DNA of 64,000 nt from Bacteroidota bacterium (lineage in GTDB: Bacteria; Bacteroidota; Bacteroidia; Bacteroidales; JAAUTT01), in NCBI GenBank assembly GCA_023429135.1, contig JAEYWD010000118.1, positions 41,486 to 105,485 of the forward strand, in the 5' to 3' direction. Of the stretch, positions 56,707 through 63,969 are shown in pieces (positions within the stretch are counted from its first letter, which is position 1; every line of letters starts with the position of its first letter). The notes under the pieces were generated by a model. That model worked only from the letters and a program-made list of their open reading frames with translations, was not told the DNA's origin and searched no databases. Position numbers and translations under genes: made by a program.

Positions 56707-57294
56707 TTATTGAAAAAGCAAAAAAATTATATTCATTTTCTTCAATACCTCTTTTATAATTTTTAATGCATTGAATATCTGAACCCTTATAGTATTTTGC
56801 GAAATATTGAGTTTTTCACTTATTTCTTCATTCGACATGTTCTGGAAACGACTCATCTGAAAAATTTCCCGGCACTTTTCAGGTAAATTTTCAATAGTCT
56901 GTTTTATTAAAACTTCTGTCTCCTTAGCTTCCAGACGTTGGATAAGGGTATCGTTAACGGTATAGGTGTTATGAATAAATTTCCATTCGGTAGCTGACGC
57001 CAGCTTGTTGGTCGAGTATTTTTTTGTCCGGTAATGCTCCAGCCGATTCACGGCCAGATTATGAACTACCTGATATAAATACGATTTTACCGATTCTTTG
57101 ACTATGATTGTATCATGATTTTGCCACAGATATAAATAAGCATCTTCAACAATTTCTTCGGCATCTTTAAGGTCGCCGATTATTCTAAATGCAAAATTAC
57201 ACAAGGCTGCATAATTTTCCTTAAACAAAATGTCGAATGCATTCTCGTCACCCAGCCTGATTCTGTTCCACAAATCGTTTAAAGAGTAATTCAT
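56707..57294 (-). CDS. ECF sigma factor of SusCD locus 2
   Basis: I place the start at the ATG at 57294. The frame opens 15 codons earlier, but that ATG overlaps the -7 box and would leave no leader. The 195-residue protein begins MNYSLNDLWNRIRLGDENAF and carries sigma region 2 (DAEEIVEDAYLYLWQN, SVKSYLYQVVHNLAVN) and region 4 (NLPEKCREIFQMSRFQNMSN, then the EKLNISQNTIRVQI helix-turn-helix). It should direct polymerase to the locus-2 SusCD promoter when FecR releases it. Confidence 0.93.
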   Translation of the reverse strand: MNYSLNDLWNRIRLGDENAFDILFKENYAALCNFAFRIIGDLKDAEEIVEDAYLYLWQNHDTIIVKESVKSYLYQVVHNLAVNRLEHYRTKKYSTNKLASATEWKFIHNTYTVNDTLIQRLEAKETEVLIKQTIENLPEKCREIFQMSRFQNMSNEEISEKLNISQNTIRVQIFNALKIIKEVLKKMNIIFLLFQ

Positions 57295-57336
57295 TTTATT
57301 AAGAAAAGATCCCTCAAAAATAGGTAAAATAGAATG

Positions 57337-57344
57337 CAAAGTTA
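57337..57344 (-). promoter_or_regulatory. Candidate -7 box of ECF sigma gene 2
   Basis: Reads TAACTTTG on the minus strand, identical to the box before tdk and one base from that before sigma gene 1 (TAAGTTTG). It lies 43 bp before the ATG at 57294. A -33 TTTG at normal spacing is not seen. Confidence 0.45.
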
Positions 57345-57886
57345 ATTCCTTAACAATTTTAACTTAGCTAAGTCAGGTTCTACTTTCAGTGAAATATATT
57401 GAATATAATTATTTTGGCGCTTTATCCTGCCCATTTTGTTTTTTAGTTTCATTATCGTCTAGAAATATTTAGTTCCGGCAAAACCGAAATGCCCACGGTT
57501 CGGGACCGGCCTTTTGAAAATGGCGTTAAGAAAATAAAAGATTTGGCGTCATGAGGGGGTTTGTCTGAGCGGGCAGATTAAGACATCTTTCATTTAAGCA
57601 GAAAACCTAATTAATGGCAGTTAACCTGGCAAAGCAGTGTTGTAGTGAGTTTACCCCCGCAGTAGTCAAATCTATTATTTTTAGCCGTCATCCTGAGCTT
57701 GTCGAAGGATTCAAGAAGCCTTGACTTTGTGGTCCTTTTGTGTCAAGACAAAAGGACATAGAAAAAATAGTCCCTGTCATCAACCCATTATCCTCCATTT
57801 TCTCCAGGTAATTCGCAAAAATAAAAGAGTCAGTTATTATCGCCTTTCTACCTGATAATAACTGACTCTTAAAAAAGTTCCTATTC
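57340..57886. other. Gene-free interval between GH3 and sigma gene 2
   Basis: These 547 bp contain the GH3 terminator (right end), the sigma -7 box (left end) and, near 57682-57715, a degenerate CATCCTGAGCTTGTCGAAGG word, which I recognise as a common Bacteroidetes dispersed repeat core. I see no ORF with coding character. Confidence 0.5.
57815..57870 (-). terminator. Strong rho-independent terminator of GH3
   Basis: Arms at 57825-57841 and 57854-57870 are exact 17-bp complements (AAGAGTCAGTTATTATC) around a 12-base loop, starting 16 bp after the GH3 stop. On the minus strand the second arm runs into CTCTTTTATTTTTGC, giving a T-rich tail. This should separate GH3 from the sigma-FecR-SusCD operon. 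Confidence 0.85.
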
Positions 57887-60040
57887 TTACAAATTCACAA
57901 TGCCATTTAACCTGATTGCATTGCTAGCGCCACCTACGAGAATTGAATAATCACCCTTTTCGGTTGCCCAGCTATTCTGCTTTTCGTCGAAATACTGGAA
58001 AGCCTCGGTATTCAACTTAACTGTTACCGTTTTAGTTTCGCCGGGTTGCAGGAAAATCTTCTGAAAACCTTTCAATTCCTTGTCAGCACGTTTTATCTGC
58101 GATTTATTTTTACGCACATAAACCTGCGCTACCTCACCTCCGAACACTTTGCCGGTATTGGTAATGCTGAAGGTAGCATTCACTTCGCCATTGGAAGCTT
58201 TTTCCACCTTAAGGTTTTTATAATCGAAGGTTGTGTACGATAAACCATGCCCAAAAGCAAACTGAGGTTCAACTTTATAGGTATCGAAATAACGATAGCC
58301 CACGAAAATATCTTCGCGATAAACGGCTACTTTATCTTTTCCGGGATAATCGCCCAGTTTGTGAGCCGGCGAGTCTTCAAGTACCTTTGGGAACGTAACT
58401 GTGAGTTTGCCCGACGGATTTACTTTTCCGAAAATTACTTCGGCAAGAGCATTTCCACCTTCCATACCGCCATACCAGGCAGAAACAATACCTTTTACAT
58501 CTTTTATCCAGGGAGTCATATCCACTGGTCCGCCGGTTACCAAAACCACAATGGTGTTAGGGTTAGCTTTTACAACGGCTTTAATCAGTTCATCCTGACC
58601 AAACGGCAGTTTCATATTAGGCTTATCAGTATCTTCTGCACCGTAGGCATTATCGCTCCAAACGGCATAGTCATATCCATGAGTAAAGCCACCTACTATA
58701 ACAGCAACATCCGATTTTTTCGCAGCTTCAACGGCTTGCTGAATCATTTCGGGAGTGGTTACAGCGCCACGTTTTATTTCATAACCCGGAGCATAATTAT
58801 AAACAACATTTCCAGCCTGATTTTTCAAACCCTGCAGTGGGGTAATTTCATAAAGTGCCTTCACCTGAGAGCTGCCCCCTCCCATCGAATTTTTGCGTGT
58901 TGCATTTGCTCCGATAACAGCAATTGACTTAACCGAAGCTGCATTCAATGGAAGAATATTCTGGTCGTTTTTTAGCAACACAACCGACTCCTGAGCTACT
59001 TTTTTAGCAACGGCAATATGCGCCTCGGAACCATATTCCCCTGGAGAATCCTTGGTAAACACGCTCGATTTAAACATCACGCGTAAAATGCGGCGCACCT
59101 TATCGTCGATTACCGACTCCGGCACTTTGCCCGATCTTACAAGTGTTACAACAGTATCACCCATGAAGAATTTGCCATAATTAAGACCCACAGGACCGAG
59201 GTCGGTTCCCATTTCAATGTCAGTTCCGTTCATAAGCGCTTCCATGCGGTTGTGAACAGCACCCCAGTCGCTCATAAGTACACCTTTAAAGCCAAATTCA
59301 CCCTTCAGAATTTTATTCACAAGATATTCATGATGCGTACAATACTGTCCGCGGAACTTATTGTAAGAACCCATCACCGTGTTAACGTCGGCTTCTACTA
59401 CAGCAGCCTTAAATCCCGGCAGATAAATTTCGCGCAGGGCGCGTTCGCTCATCTGCACATCAACAAAGTTACGGTCAATCTCCTGGTTATTGGCAAGAAA
59501 ATGCTTTACACAAGCCGATACTCCCTGACTTTGCACACCTTTGATATATCCCACAGTCATACGTGAAATCAGGTATGGATCTTCGCTCTGATACTCAAAG
59601 TTACGACCGTTTAAAGGCGTACGCATAATATTAATTCCAGGGCCAAGAATTACACTCTTACCGCGGAATTTAGCTTCGCTGCCGAGTACCTTACCAAATT
59701 CGACTCCCAGCTCAGAGTTCCAGGTAGAAGCGAGTGCTATGCCAACAGGAAGGTAAGTACCCGAATCGTTTACATTCTTTAACTGGCTCCAGCCTCGTCC
59801 GTGTTCAGCACGCACGCCGTGAGGTCCGTCGGAGGTTACAAGCTCCGGAATGCCTAACCGCGGTACACCTGACGAGGTAAAAGAAGAATTAGCATGCAGC
59901 ATTCCTACTTTTTCTTCCAGTGTCATCTTTTTAATCAACGATTCAATCCGCTCCTCAATGTTTTGATTTTGCTGCCCTGTCGCATTCCCAACAATAACAC
60001 AGACAAGAGCAAACGCAAAAATTTTAATCCTCAATTTCAT
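57887..60040 (-). CDS. GH3 family beta-glycosidase
   Basis: From the ATG at 60040, which opens a signal peptide (KLRIKIFAFALVCVIVGNA); 13 more hydrophilic codons upstream are unlikely to be used. The 717-residue exported protein has the GH3 N-terminal barrel (LVTSDGPHGVRAEHGRG, ACVKHFLANNQE, nucleophile Asp in GVLMSDWGAV), the alpha/beta sandwich (SVVLLKNDQNILPL) and a fibronectin-III-like end (ELKGFQKIFLQPGETKTV). Most relatives are beta-glucosidases, some beta-xylosidases; the sequence does not decide. A strong terminator follows, so it is its own unit. Confidence 0.93.
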   Translation of the reverse strand: MKLRIKIFAFALVCVIVGNATGQQNQNIEERIESLIKKMTLEEKVGMLHANSSFTSSGVPRLGIPELVTSDGPHGVRAEHGRGWSQLKNVNDSGTYLPVGIALASTWNSELGVEFGKVLGSEAKFRGKSVILGPGINIMRTPLNGRNFEYQSEDPYLISRMTVGYIKGVQSQGVSACVKHFLANNQEIDRNFVDVQMSERALREIYLPGFKAAVVEADVNTVMGSYNKFRGQYCTHHEYLVNKILKGEFGFKGVLMSDWGAVHNRMEALMNGTDIEMGTDLGPVGLNYGKFFMGDTVVTLVRSGKVPESVIDDKVRRILRVMFKSSVFTKDSPGEYGSEAHIAVAKKVAQESVVLLKNDQNILPLNAASVKSIAVIGANATRKNSMGGGSSQVKALYEITPLQGLKNQAGNVVYNYAPGYEIKRGAVTTPEMIQQAVEAAKKSDVAVIVGGFTHGYDYAVWSDNAYGAEDTDKPNMKLPFGQDELIKAVVKANPNTIVVLVTGGPVDMTPWIKDVKGIVSAWYGGMEGGNALAEVIFGKVNPSGKLTVTFPKVLEDSPAHKLGDYPGKDKVAVYREDIFVGYRYFDTYKVEPQFAFGHGLSYTTFDYKNLKVEKASNGEVNATFSITNTGKVFGGEVAQVYVRKNKSQIKRADKELKGFQKIFLQPGETKTVTVKLNTEAFQYFDEKQNSWATEKGDYSILVGGASNAIRLNGIVNL

Positions 60041-60079
60041 ATTAGTTTTTCGTTTTAGTTTTTTAGAAATCCGGCGCAA

Positions 60080-60665
60080 TTTAGAAAAATATTGGTAATT
60101 AACAGTCTCTACGACACATAGGATTTAGATAAGGATTTCGGCTTTAGGGAAACCTCACCCAAGGGTGCGTGAAAGGTCGAAAATCCAAATTGAACACGAA
60201 GACACCAAGACACAAACAATCGATTATTAATTATATTTTTTCGTGTCTTGGTGTTTAGTTTTTTACTTTTTACTCAGTCTCCTTTGAATGTCTTTGCCAG
60301 GAGGATTGTTAAGCTTATAGCCTTGTCTTTATTTTACCTATAGCCTACAGCCTAAATCTTTAATCAACCAACAAATCCGAACAACAATATAATTATATAC
60401 CTGTGCCTGATAGTCCTACCATTCCAAATACCGAATTACAAATTCGGCAATATTCCAAGCGGAAACGCAATTTCCGATATCGGCCTGAACTAATATATTT
60501 AGCTCATCCTGGGTTGCACTTACATTAAAGGAAAACGGATATACTGAGGAAAGACACGAATTTGACCGGTATATTAATATTTAAGATAGTTGTATTAGCT
60601 TATATTTAATCTTCCTATGTTGTGTGTGTAAATTCAATATAAGTGCTTGATAAGAATAAATGATA
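60080..60665. other. Gene-free interval rich in hairpins
   Basis: These 586 bp hold three perfect hairpins and no ORF. ACACCAAGACAC (60202-60213) pairs with GTGTCTTGGTGT (60243-60254). CCGAATT-ACA-AATTCGG spans 60431-60447. CGGAAA-CGCAA-TTTCCG spans 60460-60476. All look like the dispersed palindromes of Bacteroidetes intergenic DNA. The interval marks the change from the glycan locus to the AT-rich accessory tail. Confidence 0.6.
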
Positions 60666-61391
60666 TTATTGATTGGATATAATTTTCCATGTTTCAATAT
60701 TTATCATCTCTTTTGTTTTGATAAGTTTATTTTTAAGAGTATTACTTGTAATAGATATAAGTTTATCTAAATGTCTATTTATTGTTTCCAAGTCCTCTTT
60801 AATACTATCCTTATCCTTATTCTTTACTTTAAGGTTTAAAATTGCATCATTTACATTCAAGAAGAAATAATTAAAGTATTCCTTATAATTCTCAACAGAA
60901 AATCTATCCTTTTCAAAAACTGCAACTGTATATAAGAACTCTAAATAATATAATAGTGCTTCATAATAATGTTTACTATCAAGGTTGAGTTTTGCAATTA
61001 GTGCTAAAAAATTACCATTTGCTCGGTGACTAAAAATTTCAAATTCATTTTTTCTTTTTATACTATCTTTCTCCAAAGAAGCAAATTTATTTTTCATTTC
61101 TGAAAACTTCTTTTTAAAATCTTTTTTTAGATTTTGCGGTATTAAATAAACAAGAGCAATTGAAAATAGCCCTACAATAACTGTAAAAATTGCAGTCATT
61201 ATGGTTATTTCATTACTGAAGAAATCCTTCTGAATCTGAACTTCATTCAATTTTACCTGCATTGCTTTAATGGTTGAATCTTGCGCCTGAACTTGTTGTT
61301 TAAGCTGTACCAGTGTTAAAGAATCACTTGTTGTTGCATGAATAGTAAATGCAAGTGTTGAGATGAACAGAATCAATAAAAGCTTTTTCAT
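60666..61391 (-). CDS. Membrane-anchored coiled-coil hypothetical protein
   Basis: The 241-residue protein has a signal peptide (about 1-19, MKKLLLILFISTLAFTIHA), a short periplasmic coiled coil (about 24-60, LVQLKQQVQAQDSTIKAMQV), one membrane helix (about 64-86, IMTAIFTVIVGLFSIALVYL) and a Lys-rich cytoplasmic helical domain (87-241). The latter contains a TPR-like segment (HYYEALLYYLEFLYTVAVFE). No family is recognised. It is AT-rich like the rest of the tail and divergent from the S74-like fragment. Confidence 0.7.
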   Translation of the reverse strand: MKKLLLILFISTLAFTIHATTSDSLTLVQLKQQVQAQDSTIKAMQVKLNEVQIQKDFFSNEITIMTAIFTVIVGLFSIALVYLIPQNLKKDFKKKFSEMKNKFASLEKDSIKRKNEFEIFSHRANGNFLALIAKLNLDSKHYYEALLYYLEFLYTVAVFEKDRFSVENYKEYFNYFFLNVNDAILNLKVKNKDKDSIKEDLETINRHLDKLISITSNTLKNKLIKTKEMINIETWKIISNQ

Positions 61392-61436
61392 AGTCGGTTT
61401 TGTTGAATGCCAGAAAGTTAATCAAAAATAAAATAA

Positions 61437-61453
61437 CTGTCTTTATTATAAAA
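61437..61453 (+). repeat. 17-bp leader repeat, copy 1
   Basis: CTGTCTTTATTATAAAA starts 24 bp before the ATG at 61461. An exact copy at 61750-61766 starts 24 bp before the ATG at 61774. The equal distance suggests a shared promoter or translation-start leader. Confidence 0.65.
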
Positions 61454-61460
61454 TAAAGAT

Positions 61461-61747
61461 ATGGATTACAGACTTATTAACACACCCCAACAAATTGAAA
61501 ATGTACTTGATAAACTTCAGGATCTAAATGTTGTCAAGTATTAAAACAAAATCAATAATCAATCTGAAATTGATGTAATAACACAGGAACTTCAACTTCA
61601 ATTTCCTGAAATCTGCAATAACTCGAAGGTTTTGCCCTGCATGATAATTCGAAGCTTGTTCCAGTGTTGCTGAAAGCAATTCAGGAATTAAACTATGAAA
61701 TCATTTCAATTAAGAAAGAATTAAAGAAGCTGAAAAAAGATAAATAA
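61461..61747 (+). pseudogene. Decayed S74-like (intramolecular chaperone) C-terminal fragment
   Basis: Three frame pieces line up like the C-terminal S74 chaperone domain of tail-fibre proteins. The first (61461-61544) reads MDYRLINTPQQIENVLDKLQ and ends LNVVKY at a TAA. The same frame continues with IDVITQELQLQFPEICNN, like the usual IGxIAQELxxxFPE motif. Near 61615-61625 the match shifts frame to EGFALHDNSKLVPVLLKAIQ and runs to KKLKKDK and a stop. An in-frame stop plus a frameshift make it a pseudogene. No upstream fibre body is present, so it is a stranded end. Confidence 0.65.
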
Positions 61748-61749
61748 CA

Positions 61750-61766
61750 CTGTCTTTATTATAAAA
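61750..61766 (+). repeat. 17-bp leader repeat, copy 2
   Basis: Exact copy of 61437-61453, starting 24 bp before the ATG of the 58-residue ORF. Together the two copies bracket the S74-like fragment as direct repeats 313 bp apart. Confidence 0.65.
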
Positions 61767-61773
61767 CAATATT

Positions 61774-61950
61774 ATGAACGATAAGATTAACAAGATTTTG
61801 GAAAGCTTAAGATTAGCTGAACAGGTTTATGAACAGGGTTCACCAATGCCTAAACAAGTATACATGATTACAGGCACAAAAAGAGATGAATTAATTGATT
61901 TACTTATTGCTGAACTAAAGAAAGATAGTACAGCAATTACAATGATCTAA
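61774..61950 (+). CDS. Small hypothetical protein (58 residues)
   Basis: The ATG at 61774 opens a 58-codon frame starting MNDKINKILESLRLAEQVYE and ending TAITMI before TAA. It is mostly helical, charged and soluble, with a central Pro/Gly turn (EQGSPMPKQVYMITGT). No family is known to me. Support comes from its clean composition and the leader repeat it shares with the S74-like fragment. It could be a phage-type or cassette-borne small gene. Confidence 0.5.
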   Translation: MNDKINKILESLRLAEQVYEQGSPMPKQVYMITGTKRDELIDLLIAELKKDSTAITMI

Positions 61951-62074
61951 GATTATAGCTTTTTACTATATCTTGCCAAAACCCTAGAGTTAGGTCCTTA
62001 CAACAAGTAAAGCACCCCCGATAAATACATAGACGCTGGTGCTCCGATTGAAGAATGGATTTCGTTCAACCGGT

Positions 62075-62107
62075 AGCTCAAGCTGGGTCTTACCGACCAC
62101 TTGAGCT
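62075..62107. terminator. Hairpin at the 3' end of the GIY-YIG-like gene
   Basis: AGCTCAAG (62075-62082) pairs with CTTGAGCT (62100-62107); the inner GGTCTTACC adds partial pairing. It ends 9 bp after the stop side of the leftward gene at 62116. There is no clear T tract on the minus strand, so the terminator call is tentative. Confidence 0.45.
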
Positions 62108-62115
62108 CCTATTTA

Positions 62116-62922
62116 TTACAAGCAGTTTTTATTTTTATATTTTCCCATCTTTTCCTTAATCACTTTTAAATCAGAAAAGCTTAAGTCAAACCATTCTCCA
62201 CGTTTACGTTTATGTTCAAATAGCTTATGTAATTTCCTTTCTTCAGAGACGGGGGCTATCCAAGTAGTTATTATGTCCCATTTTGGAGAAATTCCATGTA
62301 AAGTTTTTTCCCGTAAATTAGGATTAAGACTCTGACCAATCTTTATTAGATTATTAACGGAATCAAGCAATAAATATACTTTCTTTGTTTTCGTCTCATC
62401 AATCTCGACATATTCTTCACTCTCGTCAAAGAACCAACGATATAAACTCACCTTGTCAAATGTTGGGAACTTAAGAATACCTTTTGATCCTGGAACCATA
62501 GCAATTGCATTTCTATCCTTCACAATTTTATCAAGTTCATTCCCGAAAGTAAAAAATCCCATTTTCTCAAAGACACTGCGAGCCTGAACCTGAATAGTAT
62601 TAAACGTATCAACAACGTCAGTATATGGAAATCTATCATTTACTAATTTGCAGAACTCAATCGTATATACAGTTCGTGTTGTTAAATTAAGTTTTAAATT
62701 TAGCATCAGTCCAACACCTTTAAGTCCGTCATGATTATCAATATAGAATATGAAATATTCAATATATTCCTTGTCATCGTAAATAAGAACTCCATAACAA
62801 TGATCTTTTAAATTAGAAATAACATTGTTAATTGGTCCATTATCTTGTTTATTTAATGAAAATATTGCCTGCCTATCTAAATTGTAAAAATTATTATCAA
62901 AATAAGATTCTATATTTTCCAT
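62116..62922 (-). CDS. GNAT-like / GIY-YIG (T5orf172/MUG113-like) two-domain protein
   Basis: The 268-residue protein has no signal peptide. The C-terminal 95 residues match the T5orf172/MUG113 branch of GIY-YIG proteins: KKVYLLLDSVNNLIKIGQS, LNPNLREKTLHG, then SEERKLHKLFEHKRKRGEWF. The N-terminal 165 residues show a weak GNAT-like pattern (YIEYFIFYIDNH, then ARSVFEKMGFFTFG). GIY-YIG domains cut DNA, but in this branch the role is mostly unknown, and many members are phage- or mobile-element-borne. The canonical GIY/YIG is degenerate here (YLL and IKIGQS), and the R and E (ERKLH) are kept. The two-domain pairing is unusual. Confidence 0.7.
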   Translation of the reverse strand: MENIESYFDNNFYNLDRQAIFSLNKQDNGPINNVISNLKDHCYGVLIYDDKEYIEYFIFYIDNHDGLKGVGLMLNLKLNLTTRTVYTIEFCKLVNDRFPYTDVVDTFNTIQVQARSVFEKMGFFTFGNELDKIVKDRNAIAMVPGSKGILKFPTFDKVSLYRWFFDESEEYVEIDETKTKKVYLLLDSVNNLIKIGQSLNPNLREKTLHGISPKWDIITTWIAPVSEERKLHKLFEHKRKRGEWFDLSFSDLKVIKEKMGKYKNKNCL

Positions 62923-63224
62923 ATTTTTTTTAATACGAAAGTGTGATGGTCATTCTTAAAATTGCTTGTAATTTCGCCAATTCGTTAGGCATATTAATTC
63001 CTACCCAATTTACAATTTTTTCAATATCTCACTGTAAATGTGGTATACTATTATACCGGTTTTGGGGAAAAAGTAATCACCAAAATGTGAAAATATTTTA
63101 TCGGGCTGCTGGGGATTTCAAAGCAATTCAATATCCCACGTTACGAAGCTAATTTAGTGTAATTACTTTAAAATTAACGATTCAACCCCAATAAAATATA
63201 TGCACTGTTGGTGGCTGATGCTTC
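62923..63224. other. Gap before the cassette gene
   Basis: These 302 bp contain palindrome 1 (63075-63215) and a shorter inverted repeat, TTGTAATTTCGC near 62968 against CCCAATTTACAA near 63010. An isolated GTTAGGC word (an attC-core-like heptamer) lies near 62985. Short frames here have no coding character. Confidence 0.45.
63075..63215. repeat. Imperfect palindrome 1 flanking the unknown cassette gene
   Basis: GTGAAAATATTTTATCGGGC (63087-63106) pairs with CCCCAATAAAATATATGCAC (63186-63205) at about 15 of 20 positions. Outer ends TCACCAA and GTTGGTGGC (63207-63215) continue the pairing with one indel. A nested GGGAT/ATCCC stem lies inside. The total span is about 140 bp, downstream of the 63225-63800 gene and upstream of the GIY-YIG-like gene. 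The size and asymmetry recall an attC site, but no canonical GTTRRRY core is seen at its ends. Confidence 0.5.
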
Positions 63225-63800
63225 TCATAATACATTCCCGATCCACTTCGATCTTTGTTTTAGTATTTCTATTGGAATTCTGTCACCCCAAACTTCCCAG
63301 TCTGACTTGGGATTTAATGGATATGAAAACTGTTTAAAGAACTCCTTATCAGGTAATGGAATCTTGAGCTTGTTCATTATCTCAATAACCTCTCCCAAAT
63401 ATTTTAATGTAGTCGGAGAACCATTACGTACACCTCCATACAAATCTTGTATTCCGATCCATGCTGTTATGTCAATCAATTCACATATAATTGGGTTACA
63501 CTTATTATATATCTTTTGTAATCTCAAATATTTTTCCTCTGTCAGATGATCAAACATTTTTTTGCCATATGGCAAGTCTTCAAGTACACAAAAAGGAATA
63601 AATTCTGATTCATTTTCGTGCCAAAGCCCCAAATCCCTTATCTCGTTGGCAGTAGGATAAAGCCAAAGAAATTCAAAAACTTCAAACCATTCCAATCCTT
63701 CTTTATCCATTACCTCAATTGCATTTTCAATACAACATATCGAATAGGCAAATCGTCCTCGAATAGTAACTAAGAAAAATTCGTTTAGAATCGTGTTCAT
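63225..63800 (-). CDS. Hypothetical protein in a palindrome-flanked cassette
   Basis: The 191-residue soluble protein is acidic and rich in Trp, Tyr, Glu and Ile. Helical stretches such as LEWFEVFEFLWLYPTANEI and a C-terminal WEVWGDRIPIEIL are visible. No family is recognised; the size and composition are like polymorphic-toxin immunity proteins, but that is only an impression. It is tightly bracketed: GTTGGTGGC ends 10 bp after its stop side, and its exact complement GCCACCAAC begins 36 bp before its start. This makes it look like a one-gene mobile cassette. Confidence 0.65.
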   Translation of the reverse strand: MNTILNEFFLVTIRGRFAYSICCIENAIEVMDKEGLEWFEVFEFLWLYPTANEIRDLGLWHENESEFIPFCVLEDLPYGKKMFDHLTEEKYLRLQKIYNKCNPIICELIDITAWIGIQDLYGGVRNGSPTTLKYLGEVIEIMNKLKIPLPDKEFFKQFSYPLNPKSDWEVWGDRIPIEILKQRSKWIGNVL

Positions 63801-63835
63801 ACTTAACTAAATTATCATGTATTTTTATTGCAATT

Positions 63836-63969
63836 GCCACCAACGTTGGCTATAAGTGCCGTTTGGCATTTCAGAGTACAATCCTTTCAAACCGTTAATA
63901 ATTTTTATAGAAGTACTACATTTAAAATTCGTAATGCAGGCCAAATGGCATTTATAGCGTGTTGTGGGC
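63836..63969. repeat. Imperfect palindrome 2 flanking the unknown cassette gene
   Basis: GGCTATAAGTGCCGTTTGGC (63848-63867) pairs with GCCAAATGGCATTTATAGCG (63940-63959) at 17 of 20 positions; two of the mismatches would be G-T wobbles. The outer word GCCACCAAC (63836-63844) is near-complementary to GTTGTGGGC (63961-63969) and is the exact complement of GTTGGTGGC at 63207. The span is 134 bp. It could be an attC-like recombination site or a palindromic mobile repeat. Confidence 0.55.

Noticed and set aside
61960..62110. attC-like site with GTTAGGT and GTTCAAC words
   Set aside because: The core-like words are in the wrong order (GTTRRRY before RYYYAAC), so they cannot form an attC; probably chance.
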